This document shows positions 6,776 to 9,143 of a DNA stretch of 9,143 nt, in pieces. Under the pieces are notes generated by a model that was given only the letters and a program-made list of their open reading frames with translations, did not search any database and was not told where the DNA came from. The position numbers and the translations under genes are program-made. The DNA is from HGM13006 sp964514175. Lineage in GTDB: Bacteria > Bacillota > Clostridia > Oscillospirales > Oscillospiraceae. The DNA lies in NCBI GenBank assembly GCA_964514175.1, contig CAZEPQ010000079.1:1-9143 (forward strand), given 5' to 3'. The stretch's first letter is position 1. Each line of letters starts with the position of its first letter.

Positions 6776-8032
6776 ATGACCACAAAAGAACTGCTGATGG
6801 AGGCAAAAAAGGCGGTTCCCGTGCTGGCACGGGCGGATTCCGAAACGAAAAATAAGGCCCTTCTGAAAATAGCGGATGCACTGGAGGCCGCCACCACGGA
6901 AATCCTCTCCGCCAACGAAAAGGATCTGGCCGCTGCCAGAGGAAAAATCTCTGAGGTCATGCTGGACCGGCTGGCCCTTTCTGAGAAGCGCATCGCCGAT
7001 ATGGCTGACGGCATCCGTCAGGTGTCTGCGCTGCCGGACCCGGTGGGCAAGGTTCTCCGGCGGGTGGAGCGCCCCAATGGCCTGATCATTGACAAAGTGG
7101 CGGTGCCCATGGGCGTGGTGGCCATTATTTACGAATCCAGACCCAATGTGACCTCCGATGCGGCGGCCCTTGCCCTGAAAAGCGGCAATGTCTGCGTCCT
7201 TCGTGGCGGCAAGGAGGCCTATTCCTCCGCTTCCGCCATCGTTCAGGCCATGCGCCGGGGCCTGGCGGAGCTGAATCTGCCGGAGACCCTTATCAATCTG
7301 GTGGAGGACACCACCCGGCAAAGCGCCACGGAGCTGATGGAAGCTGTGGGCTATGTGGATCTGCTGATCCCCCGGGGCGGGGCGGGCCTGATCCGGGCAG
7401 TGACAGAAAATGCCAAGGTCAACTGCATCCAGACCGGCACCGGTATTTGCCACATCTATGTGGATAAAAGTGCCGACCTGCAAATGGCGGCGGATATCAT
7501 CGAAAATGCCAAGGCCAGCCGTCCTTCGGTCTGCAATGCGGAGGAAGTGTTGCTGGTCCACGAGGATATCGCGGAAGAATTTCTGCCCATGCTCAAGCAC
7601 AGATTGCAGGAGGCACGGCAAATTGCAGGGAAGCCCCCGGTACGGCTGCTGGCAGATCCGGCAGCGAATGCCATCTTAAACGTGGAGGCTGCGGGAGAGC
7701 AGGATTTCGACACGGAATTCCTGGATTACATCCTGGCTGTGAAGCTGGTTTCCGGCGTGGAAGCGGCCATCGGTCACATCCTGGAGCATTCCACAGGCCA
7801 TTCCGAGGCCATTTTGACCCGGGATCAGGCTACGGCGAACCTGTTTACCCAGTGCGTAGACAGCGCTGCGGTGTATGTCAACGCCTCCACCCGATTCACC
7901 GATGGCGGCGAGTTCGGACTGGGCTGCGAAATGGGTATTTCCACCCAAAAGCTCCACGCCAGAGGACCTATGGGACTGGAGGAATTGGAGACCTACAAAT
8001 ATGTCATCCACGGAAACGGCCAGATTCGATAA
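6776..8032 (+). CDS. proA: Glutamate-5-semialdehyde dehydrogenase (gamma-glutamyl phosphate reductase)
   Basis: This enzyme reduces gamma-glutamyl phosphate with NADPH to glutamate 5-semialdehyde, which closes on its own to pyrroline-5-carboxylate, the substrate of ProC. At 418 residues it is the normal family length. It belongs to the aldehyde dehydrogenase fold. The catalytic Cys is Cys253 in RPSVCNAEE (249-257). The PMGVVAIIYESRPNVT segment (111-126) forms part of the cofactor-binding domain. The ProA family signature runs from VNASTRFTDGG (368-378) through GLGCEMGISTQ (381-391) to HARGP (394-398). The ATG at 6776-6778 lies one base after the proB stop codon, and its ribosome site AAAGGAG (6762-6768) sits inside the end of proB, so the two genes are co-transcribed and probably translationally coupled. 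No defect is seen. Confidence 0.97.
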   Translation: MTTKELLMEAKKAVPVLARADSETKNKALLKIADALEAATTEILSANEKDLAAARGKISEVMLDRLALSEKRIADMADGIRQVSALPDPVGKVLRRVERPNGLIIDKVAVPMGVVAIIYESRPNVTSDAAALALKSGNVCVLRGGKEAYSSASAIVQAMRRGLAELNLPETLINLVEDTTRQSATELMEAVGYVDLLIPRGGAGLIRAVTENAKVNCIQTGTGICHIYVDKSADLQMAADIIENAKASRPSVCNAEEVLLVHEDIAEEFLPMLKHRLQEARQIAGKPPVRLLADPAANAILNVEAAGEQDFDTEFLDYILAVKLVSGVEAAIGHILEHSTGHSEAILTRDQATANLFTQCVDSAAVYVNASTRFTDGGEFGLGCEMGISTQKLHARGPMGLEELETYKYVIHGNGQIR

Positions 8033-8050
8033 TTTCCATAAGGGATACCG

Positions 8051-8085
8051 AAAACACTACGGAATTGATTTTCCGTAGTGCTTTT
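8051..8085 (+). terminator. Intrinsic terminator of proBA
   Basis: A perfect 10-pair stem, CACTACGGAA (8055-8064) with TTCCGTAGTG (8071-8080), encloses a six-base loop and starts 22 bases after the proA stop. It is preceded by AAAA and followed by CTTTTC, so the U-run is short. The A-run and T-run could extend the stem past a bulged C. It separates proBA from the promoter of the next gene. Confidence 0.78.
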
Positions 8086-8139
8086 CGCAATGTAAAAAAA
8101 TTTGAATCCCTACCGCAGTTTTTGATATATCCATCTCCA

Positions 8140-8168
8140 TTGCAATCAGGGCAAAAATCCGCTATACT
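8140..8168 (+). promoter_or_regulatory. Promoter of the ferredoxin-flavoprotein gene
   Basis: A -35 box TTGCAA (8140-8145), a 17-base spacer and a -10 box TATACT (8163-8168). The start site would be near 8175, about 28 bases before the ATG. Together with the upstream proBA terminator this makes the gene the start of its own transcription unit. Confidence 0.7.
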
Positions 8169-8202
8169 TGTTAGTATTCAAAATAAAAGTGGAGGAATTT
8201 GT

Positions 8203-9143
8203 ATGGCTTATGTAATTAACCAGGATCTATGTTCCTGCTGTCATCAGTGCCGTGCGGTATGTCCCGTAGGGGCCATTCATTTTAAGGGAGTAAAATACCA
8301 GATCAACCCGGAAAAATGTATCGAGTGCGGTCTCTGTGTTGAAAACTGCCACAACTGCATCATTACCAAGATCGGCGAAGAGCCCAAGAAGCCCGAGCCC
8401 CACGAACCCATTAAAATGGACTGCGACGTGGTGGTCTGCGGTGCAGGCGGTTCCGGTCTGGTAGCAGCTACCCGCCTTGCCCAGAGCGGCAAGAAGGTCA
8501 TCGTTCTGGAGAAGAACGGTCAGTGCGGCGGCAACACCTGGTATGCAGGCGGTTTCCGCACCCATTATTCCAAAAAGCTGAAGGAAGCCGGCGAGCCCGA
8601 CACCCGTGACGAGCAGATCCGGAGATTCCTCATTGAGACCCTGTGGAAGGAAGATCCCCAGTTGGTCTATAACGTGTATCACGCCACCGAGGGCCTCATC
8701 GACTGGCTCATGGAGGACTGCGGCTGCGAAGAGGACTTCGTGGTGGGCAATACTCCCTTCGGCGGCAAGGGCATGATGTTTACCAACAAGACCGGACGGA
8801 AGTTTAAGCGCATTGACACCTCCATCGGCCCCGGCGGCATGGGCTCCTTCATTGTTGAGAAGCTGCTGGACCAGCTAAAGAAGGTGGATGTGCCCGTACT
8901 TATGCGCCATGAGGCTAAGGAAGTGCTGAAGGACGAGACCGGCACGGTCTGCGGCATCCTCGCCAACGATGGTGGCGGCGATGTGGTCATTTCCGCCAAG
9001 GCTGTGGTGCTGGCAACAGGCTGCTTCTCCCACAACCCCGAGTATCTTGAGAAGGCTACCCCCGGCTTCTTCGATCCCGGCGAACCTGTCCATCGCTTCT
9101 CCGTGCCCACCTGTACCGGCGACGGTATCACCATGGGCATGGC
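8203..9143 (+). CDS. Fusion of 2x[4Fe-4S] ferredoxin domain and FAD-dependent oxidoreductase (fumarate reductase flavoprotein-like), N-terminal part
   Basis: The ATG at 8203-8205 follows GGAGG by 7 bases; 313 codons are visible before the window ends. Residues 1-55 form a bacterial ferredoxin with two cluster motifs: Cys10, 13, 16 and 20 (CxxCxxCxxxCP) and Cys39, 42, 45 and 49, with a further Cys52. A Pro/Glu-rich linker (about 59-71) leads to a flavoprotein domain with the dinucleotide motif GAGGSG (80-85), the ribose-binding acidic end LEK (102-104), GGNT (109-112) and VVLATG (268-273). This arrangement matches FAD_binding_2 enzymes of the fumarate/urocanate reductase and ketosteroid dehydrogenase group. 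Inference: clusters pass electrons from a reduced carrier to FAD, which reduces an organic substrate. No signal peptide is seen, so it is probably cytoplasmic. The substrate-binding part lies beyond the window, so the substrate is unknown. Confidence 0.88.
   Translation, partial: MAYVINQDLCSCCHQCRAVCPVGAIHFKGVKYQINPEKCIECGLCVENCHNCIITKIGEEPKKPEPHEPIKMDCDVVVCGAGGSGLVAATRLAQSGKKVIVLEKNGQCGGNTWYAGGFRTHYSKKLKEAGEPDTRDEQIRRFLIETLWKEDPQLVYNVYHATEGLIDWLMEDCGCEEDFVVGNTPFGGKGMMFTNKTGRKFKRIDTSIGPGGMGSFIVEKLLDQLKKVDVPVLMRHEAKEVLKDETGTVCGILANDGGGDVVISAKAVVLATGCFSHNPEYLEKATPGFFDPGEPVHRFSVPTCTGDGITMGM

Noticed and set aside
5977..7621. Two long minus-strand frames (5977-7014 and 6686-7621) opposite proB and proA
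   Set aside because: They are antisense to two certain housekeeping genes and their translations show no family motif.

Overview
The window looks like chromosomal DNA from an anaerobic, GC-rich Firmicute of the Clostridia, plausibly a gut Oscillospiraceae or Ruminococcaceae type. This is inference. It rests on strong GGAGG-type ribosome binding sites, sigma-A promoters with 17-base spacers, a proBA pair with a short ProB, a two-gene ABC exporter, a fermentation-type CoA-transferase and a ferredoxin-flavoprotein fusion. I see no rRNA, tRNA, CRISPR array, insertion sequence or phage gene.

Layout. Bases 1-696 (minus) hold the N-terminal 232 residues of an acetyl-CoA hydrolase/transferase family enzyme, behind a near-consensus promoter. 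Bases 880-2055 (minus) encode a 12-helix major facilitator transporter. Bases 2164-5788 (minus) encode two overlapping half-size ABC exporters, the upstream one at 3890-5788 and the downstream one at 2164-3900. A strong hairpin lies between this operon and the transporter gene. A divergent intergenic region (5789-6003) carries one promoter for the ABC operon and one for proB. Bases 6004-8032 (plus) are proB and proA, which share an operon and end at a terminator hairpin. Bases 8203-9143 (plus) hold the start of a large fusion of a two-cluster 4Fe-4S ferredoxin domain and an FAD-binding oxidoreductase, cut by the window edge.

How the genes work together. ProB and ProA perform the first two steps from glutamate to proline; the last enzyme, ProC, is not in the window. 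The two ABC proteins look like an asymmetric heterodimer: the upstream subunit has Asp in place of the catalytic Glu and an intact LSGGQ, and the downstream subunit has the catalytic Glu but LSAGQ. The two edge genes belong to anaerobic energy metabolism (CoA transfer and flavin-linked electron transfer). Nothing in the sequence ties them to the central genes.

Most of the window is ordinary housekeeping and transport. The points most worth a second look are the asymmetric ABC pair, the charged insertion in the upstream ABC ATPase domain, the ferredoxin-flavoprotein fusion and the possible operator around the CoA-transferase promoter. I did not find a clearly new system.
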